64,000 nucleotides of DNA from positions 4,385,962 through 4,449,961 of the forward strand of contig JAJEKV010000054.1 of the NCBI GenBank assembly GCA_021234155.1, given 5' to 3'. The DNA comes from Isoetes taiwanensis (lineage: Eukaryota > Streptophyta > Lycopodiopsida > Isoetales > Isoetaceae). The translations under genes were made by a program, and so were the position numbers. Positions 49,239 to 60,952 of the stretch are shown one piece after another; positions within the stretch are counted from its first letter, which is position 1, and each line of letters opens with the position of its first letter. The notes beneath the pieces are model-generated. The model was given only the letters and a program-made list of their open reading frames with translations, was not told where the DNA came from and ran no database searches.

Positions 49239-49335
49239 AAAAAGGGTAGTTGCACAAGATAGGATTCAAACTTGCAACCTCCTAGTTGCAAGTCACACAC
49301 CTTTGCCAAGTGCGCTACCAATAGTTATTGAAAAG
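49239..49335 (-). repeat. tRNA-derived SINE-like unit
   Basis: On the minus strand TGGTAGCGCACTTGG (49,320-49,306) resembles a pol III A box. GTTTGAATCC (49,271-49,262) resembles a B box 35 bp further on. CCCTTTTT follows at 49,239-49,246 as a terminator-like run. Between them CTTGCAAC-TAGGAG-GTTGCAAG can pair. It is either a SINE head or a decayed tRNA; the missing acceptor-stem pairing argues against a functional tRNA. Confidence 0.5.
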
Positions 49336-49339
49336 TTCT

Positions 49340-50304
49340 CTCACGTTTTTCTCATATGCAGTGCTATTTTCAGGAGGTTCTAGAATATTTTAAAACATGC
49401 ATGCGCGACACTTGACATGATTTCATCCATGGAGTGGTGCAATCCTGATCGTTGGCCTAGATATATAAGGAGGCACCTCCTCCTTGTCAAAGCATTCCCG
49501 TTCAATGTCAGTCTTGAGCCTTCTAGGCATCTGTCTCGTGTTCTTGCTTGCCTTCAGGTCATTGTACTCTTGATTCTTGTTCATATATTAGATTCTTTGC
49601 CGATCTTGACATATTTCCTCTGTATTTCTTGCGTATTTTCCAAGTATTTTCCTTGTTTTCGCATAAGTTCATGACATTCCTCAAGTCTACCTTATTGCTA
49701 GTTGTATTTCATTTTATATTTTCGTATTGGAATCTTGATCATCCATTCAACTCCATATCTGCTATCAAATCTCAGCTGCGCATTTGGGTGCAATATGTTA
49801 TAGCATTATATCCAAATGTATGGGTTGTTTGACATTATAGAACATTTGAGTAGACTGGTAACTAGATTGCAACTGGTAGATTGCAACCCTTGGGCATTCC
49901 ATCTTCGTAAATTCCCAATAATTGCAACCTACTGGTCCCCCACAGATGTATCTTGCTCTACATTAGCATTATACTATATTGATGTTCCTTGTGAAATACT
50001 AAAAGCATGACAAAACTGATCAACAAGCATAAAGTTGGTTGAGATGACACAACTTTTTCATCTTCTAGTTTCCTTAGCCCATGTCCTCATATTTTATGCC
50101 CCTTATACTTTACAAGCCAATTAACAACTGAAAAGGTCACATGAAGGTTGACAAACGCGAATATATTTTATTTGAGTAGCAGAGCACTAGAGGTAGAGGG
50201 CCCTCACATGGATATGTCAACACCCCCCACATCCTGTTGTAGGATATGAATAATGATAATGAGCACTGTTAATGTACAAGGGTGAATAGATCACCGTTTA
50301 TGCT
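49340..50304. other. No gene seen; 3' flank of the oxygenase gene
   Basis: AT-rich with short frames only. The portion next to 50,304 is probably the 3' UTR of the minus-strand oxygenase. Confidence 0.5.
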
Positions 50305-51724
50305 TCAGCTTTCCTGAATTTTGAGAGTATGGAAATAAGATTTTCCACCAAGCCTGCTTTGCAGTAGATTCTTGGCATAATCTGACACAAGACATGCCCT
50401 GTATATAGCAGGATGATCATTGTCTACTAATTCATCTAATGGAGCAACTAAAACATCCAAAGATGGACTGAAAAAGGAGACGATTGAAATTCTAGTTGCA
50501 CTAGAACTCACAGCAACTCTATGCTCCACGCTCTGGTACTTTCCATTTGTTAGCATCTGCAAGACCCAAAAAAGATCTCTTCAGACCAAAAATAATCTCT
50601 ACAGATCAAATACATTCTTCTATCATAAAATATATAGTGCTTCTATGCTATAAAATAAAATCTGTGAACTTGTTTGCTTTGATCCTTCCAGGAATTCAGG
50701 TATTGCATGTGATTTTACCTGTAACTGATCTCCAATATTGATAACAAGACTACCCTCTATATGTTTAACAGGAATCCAATGGCCCTGGTGCAAAACTTGG
50801 AGTCCAGCCATGTTCTGTTGAAGAATTGTTAAACCTCCAGGATCAGAATGGCCACTAATGCCAAGTGCAAGCTCAGGATTTGGACAAGGAGGATAATAGT
50901 TCATCCTCATTTGATGTCTTATATCCCTGAATACTTTATGCAAAGTATCTGCTGCTAAATCAAGAGCTTCAGAAAGGGCTCTAAGCAGTTTCTCTGCCAG
51001 ATCCTTCATATGCCTTCCATATTCTTCACAAACATGACTGCAAAGGTTCATAATCTTAGAAAAGCAAAAGTAGCATAATATATACAGCTTTCATACAGCA
51101 TATAGATCCATATTACCTGTATATGGATGGCTTGACTGGCCATGGATGATCTATTAGCTTTGGGCTGAAACAATGGGCAAAAAAATCATGCCATTCTCTT
51201 GTATTCTCCATCTCAGGATTGAAACTGGTTCCAAAACGAAATGGCAATCCTTTAGCATCTGTGTAACTGCGTTTTACTTCCTCTGGCAAATCGAATGTTT
51301 CTTTAGCAAGTTGCATCATTTTTTGCAGCAAATGACAGGGAACACCATGATTTACAACCTGTAAGAAAATCAATGTTAACATCACACTGCTCACATTGGA
51401 CATCAATCTACAATAACTACTACCTAACTAACTACCTACCTGAAAAAAACCCCATTTCTGACTTGCTGCATGTAACTTGTAAATAATCTTTGCTCTTTCA
51501 TCCCCTTCAAGTCCTGAAAGGTCGATTATTGGCATTATTTCTTCGCATAAAAAGTTAGACAACATGGGGCGCTCATTTTCTGGCCTGATATAAATTTCAG
51601 GGACTTCCTTCAAGCCAGACTCTACAAGAGCTTTTACTCCCATATATTTTGTCTTAGACTGCAGAGGAATATATCCCCTCAAGGATAATTCTTTTTCTTC
51701 CTCTGATGATTCAATAAACCCCAT
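50305..51724 (-). CDS. 2-oxoglutarate/Fe(II)-dependent dioxygenase (DOXC class), four exons, intact
   Basis: Exons are 51,724-51,440, 51,358-51,117, 51,037-50,720 and 50,566-50,305, all with GT-AG borders. The spliced length is 1,107 bp, giving 368 aa, usual for the family. The N-terminal DIOX_N region has IMPIIDLSGLEGDERAKI and WGFFQVVNHGVP. The catalytic jelly-roll has GHSDPGGLTIL (HxD) and SVEHRVAV (second His), with the RxS 2-oxoglutarate clamp in TRISIVSF and the NYYPPCP motif. It resembles the flavonol synthase/SRG1/jasmonate-oxidase group of plant specialised-metabolism enzymes; the substrate cannot be assigned. I chose ATG at 51,724. No damage is seen, so this is a likely functional host gene among TEs. 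Confidence 0.95.
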
Positions 51725-53021
51725 CTCCACTCTATAAAACCCTCCAGATATTATAGTATGGGATTATAGAGCACCAAATTCAAGCAATGCAGCTTTGTTT
51801 CGCCATAAACTCAGACACTGCACAAAAATTCAAACTCAAAAACTCTTCTAATGGGTGAATGAATTGAAATGGCTTTTAAGTGAGCGATTCAAACTTAAAG
51901 AATTCTACTTCAAACAATTCTTTAGACTTAAAATTTTCAAAACTCTGTTTTCGTAAAAGCGCGGTCGGCAGTTTTTATACATGGTGCAGTGTACTAATGG
52001 GGGTCTGATTTACACTATACACTTAGGCAACCGACCACACATGGAAAACGTTGTTGACAATGATATGCTTTTGTTTTTTCGTTGTTGGGCAAAATGGAAT
52101 AATGTTATGGGGGCTCTAAACCTAGTCACTCATGATCTTCCATCAACTTTTCGGCCCAAAAGGTTGCCACTACTCACAAGTATATAAATTTGATTCGAAT
52201 TCTTTGGTAGTTAACACCCCTTCGAACTCCTGCTGCTGGCAAGCCCTCATTTCAACTCATGTAGCGTGTTGTAGCCCTCATTCCATCTCCTGTAGCTTCT
52301 TGTAGCTTTGTAGGTGGGTGTGTTTGAGTTGTATTATGTACTTTGTCACCATCTTGGCATTATGGAAAGCAGTTACTTGTCATGCGTTTTTATTCCTTTC
52401 TCCCTTTTGTTAATTATTATCCATACAATCCGATGCTTGTCGATACAAAAGTTGCATAATGATTGACAAGAAAATCACCTCGTCGCGCCTTTTTATTCCT
52501 TCCTGCCTTTTGTTAATTATTTCTCATAGAATCTTGTGCTTGTCGTCACTAAAATTGCATAATGAATCAATATATGTTCATTGTTGCAACAATTGACACC
52601 AAAGACATTAGAGTCCTTCCTTGGCATTGTCAATGTTTGGATAAGATGAACTAATATTTACTTGTTTTTTGAAAGATAGGACTGCCAACATACCAGTCAG
52701 TTATCTGCTTTGCCTTGTACGAGTGAGACGAATGCTTGATGTTAATTTCTGAGTTGATATAGTATCTCGATCACTGGCTCCCTGTAGAATGTGCTGGCAA
52801 TGATTTTATTACACTTGATTGACAAGCGGAGGTATTCCGTGTTCTTCAAGTTTCCATTTAATACACTTTAGAGAATTCGGCCTGTTGTTCGGTCCCAATC
52901 ACTGAACGAAGGAGCTAAGTTGCTGCCATGGAATGGTTTCTAGAGATGATATAATATTTTTTCCTCTCAAGCTGAGCATTCCACGTTATTTTCTCGCCTA
53001 TCACAGGATTGTAGGGGATTA

Positions 53022-53063
<42 letters not shown>

Positions 53064-53180
53064 TGTCTATTGCTCTCTTGGGCCTCGAGAGACCATGGAG
53101 CACATGAAAATAAGCTTTTTACAGTTTTTGCAAAAAAGAACGGTGTGAATCAACCGCTCGAACATAGGGCCCAATAGTCA
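51725..53180. other. Promoter side of the oxygenase gene; no other gene seen
   Basis: AT-rich upstream sequence. A duplicated segment of about 60 bp (TTTTATTCCTTTCTCCCTTT at 52,387 and a variant near 52,490) and the (ATT)n tract are the only structures noted. Confidence 0.5.
53022..53063. repeat. (ATT)n microsatellite, about 14 units
   Basis: Uninterrupted ATT repeats. Confidence 0.95.
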
Positions 53181-53794
53181 TTGGTGGCATTGTGAATAGT
53201 AAGTGTATACTTGTCACCTGAATCCCAAAATTGAGCCTGATATGCGCATATTCTGAACAAGATAGAAAAACATGATATTCGTCCTCTACATCTCTCGATT
53301 TGGCAGATCTTGCATAGGCGATCCTCCTTGGGTATCTTTGCCCATCTCCCTGTCTCTATTTCGAGCTTATGTGAGCTCGTTTACGTATCTTGCAAGCGGT
53401 TGCTACGATTTTTTGGGATACTTGCTCTTAAATAATCTTGGCATTTATAGTCTTCTAGGAGGTTTATGTTAGCCTGATAAAGAACCATTCGCTTACCCGG
53501 ATCAGCCCATAAGTGTTCCACTGCCAACTTCTCCAATAAGGTTCGGGCTTCTTCTTTATCATTTGGCCAATTCATCTCATTCACACCCCATTTTTCAGCC
53601 CATGTCCCGAGCTTTTGTGCCCAAACCTACACACGAATCCATTGCCCGATGTGACGTGGGCGACTTGGAGGTTGCTCCTTGATCTGTTAAAAAAATTTAT
53701 TGCTTGATATAATCCTTCTACTTGAGAGGGAGCATACCTGATTCAGCCAGCATGATTGCGTATGGGATTTGGGATCTAATCCCAAGCTCTTCTC

Positions 53795-54731
53795 TCAAAA
53801 ACATTTTTTGAATTGCCTCAATTTGTTGCCACATGTGCTTGGAGATATCCGGTCCCCAAATAGGGACACCATAAAGAGCCACAGTTTGGACCAATGTTTT
53901 AAAAAAATATTCTTTTCAGGTCCCCAATCGACGAGAGAGGCCCGATTACACCTTGATAGCATGCTAAACAATGTCGCCTTTCCTCCGGATGTTCTTCTAT
54001 TCACACAATTTTTCCAACTATAGTTGGATGCGATATCTATTCCGAGATATTTATAACTTTCTATAATTTCCATTACATCCTTTGTATATAAAGTCCGGTC
54101 GCTCCTTGTTCCAAAAATCATTATTTTTGACTTGGACAGATTTACATTCATATGTTTTGCTTCACAAAAAGCATCCAAACTGTTTAAATGCTCCTGCAAC
54201 GCTTTTGGTTTGCTTACTAGCAAAACCACGTCATCTGCATAAAGAAGCAATTGAACCACACATGTGCCCAATTTGGTGCCTGCCAATGATTTTTCTCTTA
54301 ACCAACTATCCAGTTCATCTATGAAGATCCCAAACAGGGTCGGGGACAATGGGCAGCCTTGACGCACACCCACTGTGCTTTTAATCGAGTGTCACATTCC
54401 AATGAAACCCCAATTAAGACTTGACATATAATTGAGATATCGCCTCTCTTATTTCCTGTGGCACTCCCAGCTGGATCATTCTGTTACTTAACTCTTTGCG
54501 CGGAACTGTGTCAAATGCTTTTGTGAAATCTATGTATGCTACATAGAGTGCGGCATTTGGATTTTTTGCATTTTCTATCAGGGTTCTAAGAGTAAGCACA
54601 TGATCGAGGGTATTATGATTCCCCCTAAAGCCCGCCTGATATGGTGATCTCACGTTTGCTTGCTCCGCCCATGCACTCAACTTGCTTTCCAAGAGACTGC
54701 CAAGTAATTTTGTGAACACACTGCCAATCAA
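53795..54731 (-). pseudogene. Reverse transcriptase fragments of the second LINE
   Basis: The upstream piece (54,731-54,414) contains QAGFRGNHNTLDHVLTLRTL and AYIDFTKAFDTVPRKEL (first catalytic Asp). The downstream piece (54,373-53,795) contains GVRQGCPLSPTLFGIFIDEL and LLLYADDVVLLV (YADD), then KYLGIDI. A short gap with a stop near 54,390 separates them. Confidence 0.9.
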
Positions 54732-55268
54732 AATTGTTCAGAAGTTGCGGACTTGCTTTTTATCTCCTCCCTTGTGAATTGGGTGGACCGCGATTGATTC
54801 TCAATTCTCGGCATTCCCCGCATGAGGCTCTTATTTATTGGACTGTTAGAATAGATAGCATGTTTTCCCTCCCCATTTGAAAAGCTCCACGCGCATAATT
54901 TATGCGCATCATGTGCTTTGTTATTTGCCGGTTTGGGACGGGCGGTTTTGGACCTCTGTTTTACGAGAAAAGATCTGTGGTTGGCGCTATTTTTGGCATG
55001 CAAGTTGCACCTCCCTTTTCATAAAGGGACTTAACTAAATTGGTCAAGTCGCCTAAATCCAGCCTTGCGTGGTCTGTTGTCCCAAAAGCTTTTGGGATAT
55101 TTCATCAACTTTTCACTGAGTTGTTGTTGCTTTTGCTCATAGTACGTCCTTTTTTTGGTCCTGATCAAATGTCTGTACCATTTTGGTTTGCTTATACAGT
55201 TCTGTGGCAGATGGCTTCTCGCTTCTTGGCATTCAGCATCCCACCAGGAGTTGCAAGGCTTGCCTGAT

Positions 55269-56331
55269 TTATATTTCTTGGTGACCCCGAAAATCATTTT
55301 CGCGATTGGCTAGTATGATTTCTTGGAATTGCTGTGGCTTCCTCTTCAAAAATCCCGGACCATGAGGCACTTGCGGCGCTTCTTCTACATTTGTTTTATA
55401 TTCTTCATTGAGCTCATAATTCACCTTAACCCTTGGATGGAATTGGGGCAATTCCCACGAATTTGCCTTGACTTTCAATACCATATGCAATGGAGTATGA
55501 TCCGACCGCGGCGGTTTGGAGCCCTACGTAAAAATCTGCTATTAAATCCTTCTCTCTTGTGATGAGATAATCAATTGTCTTGGCCCCTGCATGGTTCCGG
55601 TAAGTGAGCTTTCCAGATTGTGGAAAAACTCTTACCCCGTTCATAATTTTGAGCTTACACACCGCATACATAATTCAAGTAACCAGTTTCCCATCTCATT
55701 TGATATGACATCATCGATACCACTGTTGTACATTGGATCCTCAATCTCATCTAAGTAAATATTTGCAAGATCATCATAGACTTTTGCTTGCGACATCCAG
55801 TCACGACCATTAAAATCACCTGTTATAATTATCTTACCTAGAGTCGAGTACTCCGGGATATCGGAAAGAGAGATTACCATAAGGATTTTTCTTTGTCAAG
55901 ACCATGCCGGTTTGTATGTTTTGGAGTTTTCGGGGCAAAATAACATCTTCCGCGAAATACACATTTAGATGTCGTTCTCCTTAACACCGTAACCAAATAT
56001 ATTGGTTGTTTGCATCAGATTTTTAGCAAATGTATCTCATGCTTTATATCCACACGTTTATATTTGCAACTCCCCCAAAACCTCTTCTCCTCTCCTCTGT
56101 CATTTTCTCATTCCATACTTGGCCAAGAAGCTCAAACCCGGTATGTCGGAGGAAGGCGAGATTGGTGTGTCCGGTTTTTACGTGAAGCATAATATGTCCC
56201 TGGTTCTTCCAAGTTCCCGGTGTGGCATCCATCTTTGCTTGAGTGAGTCCATGTGCATTCCATAGACTGATTCTCAAGGCCCCCTGCTTCCTATTTATGC
56301 TTCTTGTTCGTGACTCTTGCCCGACCTCCAT
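55269..56331 (-). pseudogene. Endonuclease fragments of the second LINE
   Basis: RISLWNAHGLTQAKMD near 56,270 is the first block of an endonuclease-exonuclease-phosphatase domain. IITGDFNGRDW at about 55,820 supplies the Asp-x-Asn block. GAKTIDYLITREKDLI at about 55,590 and ILDYE-type sequence follow in shifted frames. Confidence 0.8.
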
Positions 56332-56462
56332 GATCTAGGTAAGCCACGAATCCACGATTCCCTTCTTTGCCTTCACTTTTGCCCATTCCTTCTTTCTAGA
56401 ATCAATTGGCCGGAGTTAAATCTAGGTTCAACCAGATTTTTTCTCCCTTAGGTGCACTTCTA

Positions 56463-57260
56463 TTATGAAGCACACGATCTCTTGCTTCTTTTGTTTGAAA
56501 TCGACCCGGGATAGGGCCGAATATGAGTACCGGCTTGCCCAATCTTCTTGAATTTACATGAGGGGGGATCATGCGGATGCATTGTTTCGGAGAAGAATCG
56601 CCTCACTGTTTCTGCAATTTCTTCTCCATCTATCTCTGGAAGGCCCGAGATCTTCAAATTCTTTGCTCTGGACTCTTGATCTAACTGCTCCGACGATACC
56701 TCAGCATGATGTATCTTCATTTGCTCTTTTGTGGTTTCTGCCATCAGTGCTGTTAATTTATTCTCCAAAGCTATTATCTGCGCCCTAAAATCTGTGGAAG
56801 GTTTCTGCAAATTTGTGGATAACTCCGCATTCTGGTTTTTCAAGCTTGTGTTTTGAGCCACCAGTTCGTCTAGGGTTCCACGCATTCCTTCAACCTCGGA
56901 TCTCAGATTTAGGATTTCTGTTTTTAATTCATGCATCACTGCCAACAAATTGGTAGTGTCTCCTTCGTATTCGGCTTCATAGCCTTTTTTCCCCTTCGGG
57001 GGCATCCCCCTGATACGAATTCGCTCAAGGCAAACGGGTTCCTTAATAGTCATTAAGTTCGCTGGGGTGAGGCCGTCATGTGGCGAGTTTCTGAAAGACC
57101 ATAATAGAGTATGCACATTATCGTTCGACTTGGTCCTGTGCGTCATGTAGGGGGGAGCAGTGACGTAGTCAAATATGCTAACACTCTTGAACCATGAAAC
57201 GCCCATCGGATAAAATCTTCTGTACTGTTCCAACTTCATGTTTTTTTCTCTGCCACGCAT
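56463..57260 (-). CDS. ORF1-like coiled-coil protein of the second LINE (265 codons open)
   Basis: An internal start, MPPKGKKGYEAEYEG, at about 57,005 fits best. A heptad-rich stretch follows (LKTEILNLRSEVEGMRGTLD and later segments). Then SRAKNLKISGLPEIDGEEI resembles the RRM-like segment of L1 ORF1p-type proteins. It would bind LINE RNA as a trimer or multimer by analogy. The C-terminal end is abrupt and probably frameshifted. Confidence 0.7.
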   Translation of the reverse strand: MRGREKNMKLEQYRRFYPMGVSWFKSVSIFDYVTAPPYMTHRTKSNDNVHTLLWSFRNSPHDGLTPANLMTIKEPVCLERIRIRGMPPKGKKGYEAEYEGDTTNLLAVMHELKTEILNLRSEVEGMRGTLDELVAQNTSLKNQNAELSTNLQKPSTDFRAQIIALENKLTALMAETTKEQMKIHHAEVSSEQLDQESRAKNLKISGLPEIDGEEIAETVRRFFSETMHPHDPPSCKFKKIGQAGTHIRPYPGSISNKRSKRSCAS

Positions 57261-57386
57261 TTCTCATCAGCTGCATTGAATCTAAGCTCATTGGGCAGGG
57301 AATACGACGATGGGATCGGCGTTGGAGCAACACAGGGAACAGTCTGCTAGGCATTTTCTGAGTTCCTGGCGGGTGGCCTGTTGGGC

Positions 57387-58420
57387 CTAGTGATCTTGAT
57401 TCTGCATATCTTTGTTGGGCCTAGCGAGTGTATGCAGTAGTCGAGTCTGCATATCTTTTCTTTTGGGGCAGCTAATTTGTCTTCTCACTTGCATCCGTGC
57501 CTTGCCCTTGGGGGATCCATTGGACTTTGCCTTCAATGTTATAGGCGAGTCGTCCTTCTGAGTGTCTGGTGAGTTCCACTTCCGAGATGAAGCCGGCTTT
57601 GGAGAAGACCCATTTGTGTTGGCACTCAGTTCGGATATCCTCTGCACAAGTTCCCTATTTATATCCTTGCAACTAGCAGTTAGCCACATGCTGTCCATTC
57701 GCGTGGGCATCTTGTCATCCTTTAGGGCCTTCAAGGCACAGCTTGGTGGTTTCTTGTCATTGGCGAGAAACTTTTTGCATGCACTGAATCCGAGCAGTAC
57801 ATCCCTATTGCATTTTAGGCCAGCACCTTCCAAGGATTCATAGAAGAGCAGTGGCCAGCCATATTCTCTGGTGTTGTGATCCTTTTTATTGGCTTTTTGC
57901 TTTGTTGAACTAGTCGTTATCATACTCGGGTCATAATATTTGAGCTGCAAGACGTACTGAATAAACTGATGTTGGGTGGTGTCTTCAGTAGACATAGAAT
58001 AGCATTTTGGATCTTATCAACACTGCCCTCCCACATGTGTACAATAATTCCCATCTCTGCGCCCGCCTTGTTCTTTTCACTTGACATGATAAACATACGC
58101 AAGTCCTTCCTTTTGTCACCAGCAGATTGCGGCATTGCTTGAGAGATTTCTATATACCACCTTATATCAGGTCCTGGTGTCACAATTCTAAGTGGAATTA
58201 CCTACCTAGGTCCTTCGAATAATTCAGAGTCTGCAAAGTTCAACACTTCAGTTAGTGGCATGAAGTGATGCTTGACAGGATCGCACTTGCGATCCTCCAA
58301 AGCAGGAACTGAATAAAACATCATAAATATGAAAGCAGCACACAATAATGTAACATGAGCGAAACCACTTAGCACGATCATGACTGCGATCCGTCCGAGG
58401 TGGGAGTCTGATAACCCGAG
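57387..58420 (-). pseudogene. Unrecognised gene or gene fragment, frameshifted
   Basis: Upstream frames read VPALEDRKCDPVKHHFMPL (about 58,310) and PGPDIRWYIEISQAMPQSAG (about 58,150). At about 57,990 the frame changes to TTQHQFIQYVLQLKYYD, which runs to a stop at 57,387 through a basic tail (KGKARMQVRRQISCPKRKD). A GT donor near 58,207 suggests an intron. No domain was identified. It borders the GATCGC palindrome field, so it may be cargo of an unrecognised element. Confidence 0.5.
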
Positions 58421-60818
58421 CAAACAGCCAATTTGCTAAGCTACATTTTGACAGAGAAACGATAATAGAGTTGTAGGAAGTCCTGTTATGTCCAACTGCC
58501 AAATACTATGACTTCAAATGTGAAAGGAACCCCAACTCCAAGCCATAGTGCTGGCCAAGGTTCCCCATCAATTGCAGTGTTAGGGCGCACCCCTGGTGAG
58601 CAAAATTAGCCTACTAGAGGTGCTTCCTACCACCGCAATAGATGGAAAAGTTCATACAGTATTTTGGCCTGAAATTAAAGGACCTTATCACATTCGAAGT
58701 TATAGCATATGGCACTTGGAACTTCCACCATTAAAAGGAGGAGATTTCCACTGCAGCTATTCTGAAGCTTCTCTGTATAATGGAACTTAGCAAGTAGTTA
58801 AGCTCCATTCATCCAGAGAGGCACCCAGAAAATGGCAAAGGAAGACACACCACTTCTAAGGGAGGTAACAAGAGTTTCTACGACCCTCTGTTGTTCTCCG
58901 AAAAAATGCAGCCTACTAAGTAGACTGGCTTAGATCCACTCCACCACTACATCCAAGCCAAGGAGTCGAGTCTCTACCCAGCTCATTAGGAATGCAGCCA
59001 CGATCTTATCAAGCTCTGTGGTCGGGCATAGCTAAGGCAAGTTTGGCTCGCAAGGATCGCCATGGCGATCTCCTCCAGCAATATTGGCGCTCCTTCATGC
59101 TTTCACCAGCTAAGAAGACGTGCGACTGCGATCCTTCTGAGCTGGTGAATGTATTAAGTTGCACCGTTATTGCTAGAGGAGATCGCCATGGTGATCCTCG
59201 CAAGTTTAAAAAAGCAAAGAAAAAACTATGACGTAGGTACAGTCTAAGCTACAGCTAGAAACGCATAGCAAAACCAATGCGAGGAGATTTTCCTGGCGCC
59301 ATCTACATCTCGATTGGGCAGGTGACTCGCAGATTCAGGCAGGCGCTCACAAAAATTCTAACTACGGTTGCGGAAACTAGCGTGAACTGTATAGGATTCA
59401 GTGCCATTAATGCAGGCAATCGCAATTAATGCTATGTAATGGCATCGTACGCTTCATTATTATGGCCAGCGCTTTAATTTCACCCTCGGGGGAACTATCG
59501 CGACCCATCCGTCGTAAGGAAAGGTTGGACAAGATCGCAGTCGCGATCTTTCTGAGCTAGACCTCTGGTGCCAAGAAGAAACATTTCAAGAAGAGCCATA
59601 AAAGACGGCAATAAAGTATAATTATGAGACCAAGCTTTCACAACAATTCTCAAGTCTGTGGAAAAAAATACAGTTGTTATTAGATGAAAAAAAATTACAC
59701 TTAGAGGCGATCCTGTCAGGACATAAAATCAGGTCCGCCCCATAAATGTCCTAACCTATCAGGACAGACTGCTATGCGGGATACCTGAGCAATGACCTAC
59801 GCATAGCGCATGCATGAAGCATCATGTCCTAGTGGTCTGTAACTGGATAGGCCAAAACATAGATAATAATAGCCATATCTCGGCCATTAGACTTCTCGCC
59901 CGCTCCGCATTGGCAGCAATTTTTGAGAAGCTCATTCGCGTGTGCGTTGCTTCTGTGGGGGCGTTGAACTCCCGTTCAATGTTATCAACCAGATGCTGTC
60001 GCACGAGAAGAAATATTTCTAGGCTCCTGTCCACCACCTCTGCTTGTACGCTACTTGATGATGTCACACTTTAGATGTTCGGGGATGCTGCTCTCGCGTT
60101 TCCTACTCAAGACATAGAAAATTAATATTATTGTCTGTGATCTTGCCCACAAAAAATCTCATTGCATGCTTGAATGAAGGTAGGAGGACGAGTGGGCAAA
60201 CCCAGAGCGCAATGATGTCCTCCCCAGTTGTAGAAGTCTTAGTGATGATGAGACTTCGGCCATCTCGTGCAAAGGCAAGGCGCAGTTTCAGTACCCACAA
60301 CTGTGCCCCAATTATGGTTACCGGGACTGCGCATTACACTTCAGGGGATGACCAAAGATTAGGCATCAGTGGGCTTCAACTGGTAAAGATGATCTCAGTC
60401 CAAACTCTATAGGATCACAGCCACGATCCCTCAGAGCTGCCCCATGGGACAAGGAGAGCAATGGAACCATAAAAACTCTGGTGACATCAGATTACAACGA
60501 ACGTGAATTCCCAACCTTGCTTTCACCCCTCATTGGAAAAAGGAGCCTAATAAGCACATGGAATAAATTTCTACTCCTATATTTTTAGTATAGCCACATA
60601 GGTTTAGCTAAACTACCTTCGAAGTGGAGCTAGAAGTTTCTAACACTCGGCTAAACTAAATGGTTTTTCTCCATCATGGTTTCTTGCCTTTGGCTAAACT
60701 TTCACAAAATGTAGATCAAATATTAGCCATCACACTATCCTTATTTTAAAAGATCCAAGCCTTTGGACAAAGACATTGAACTTAAGTCTGGTTGTCTTTA
60801 GGCAAACAGACCAAAAGG

Positions 60819-60838
60819 TTTTTTTTTTTTTTTTTTTT
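60819..60838. repeat. Poly-T tract
   Basis: About 20 T; no attached LINE coding sequence seen. Confidence 0.9.
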
Positions 60839-60930
60839 GACCATTGAACTTATTGTTATTACAATATAATTTAATATAGAAAAATAAATGGCGCAATTAT
60901 AATCATTCTTATAACTTCCTTAAAATATAC

Positions 60931-60952
60931 TTCCTTCCTTCCTTCCTTCCTT
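60931..60952. repeat. (TTCC)n microsatellite
   Basis: Five and a half TTCC units. Confidence 0.9.

Larger units (their letters stand above)
53200..57260 (-). mobile_element. Degenerate non-LTR retrotransposon of a second LINE lineage
   Basis: On the minus strand, in order: an ORF1-like protein (57,260-56,463), an endonuclease (56,331 to about 55,430), reverse transcriptase blocks (54,731-53,795) and a Cys-containing tail near 53,300 (RLCKICQIE). Stops and frameshifts occur throughout. The ORF1 is coiled-coil rather than DUF4283/CCHC, and the RT wording (FTKAFDTVPRKEL, YADDVVLLVSK) differs from the L1 at 7.5-14.4 kb. This is therefore a separate lineage. Confidence 0.85.

Noticed and set aside
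49239-49335. Functional tRNA gene
   Set aside because: A and B boxes are recognisable, but the acceptor stem does not pair convincingly.
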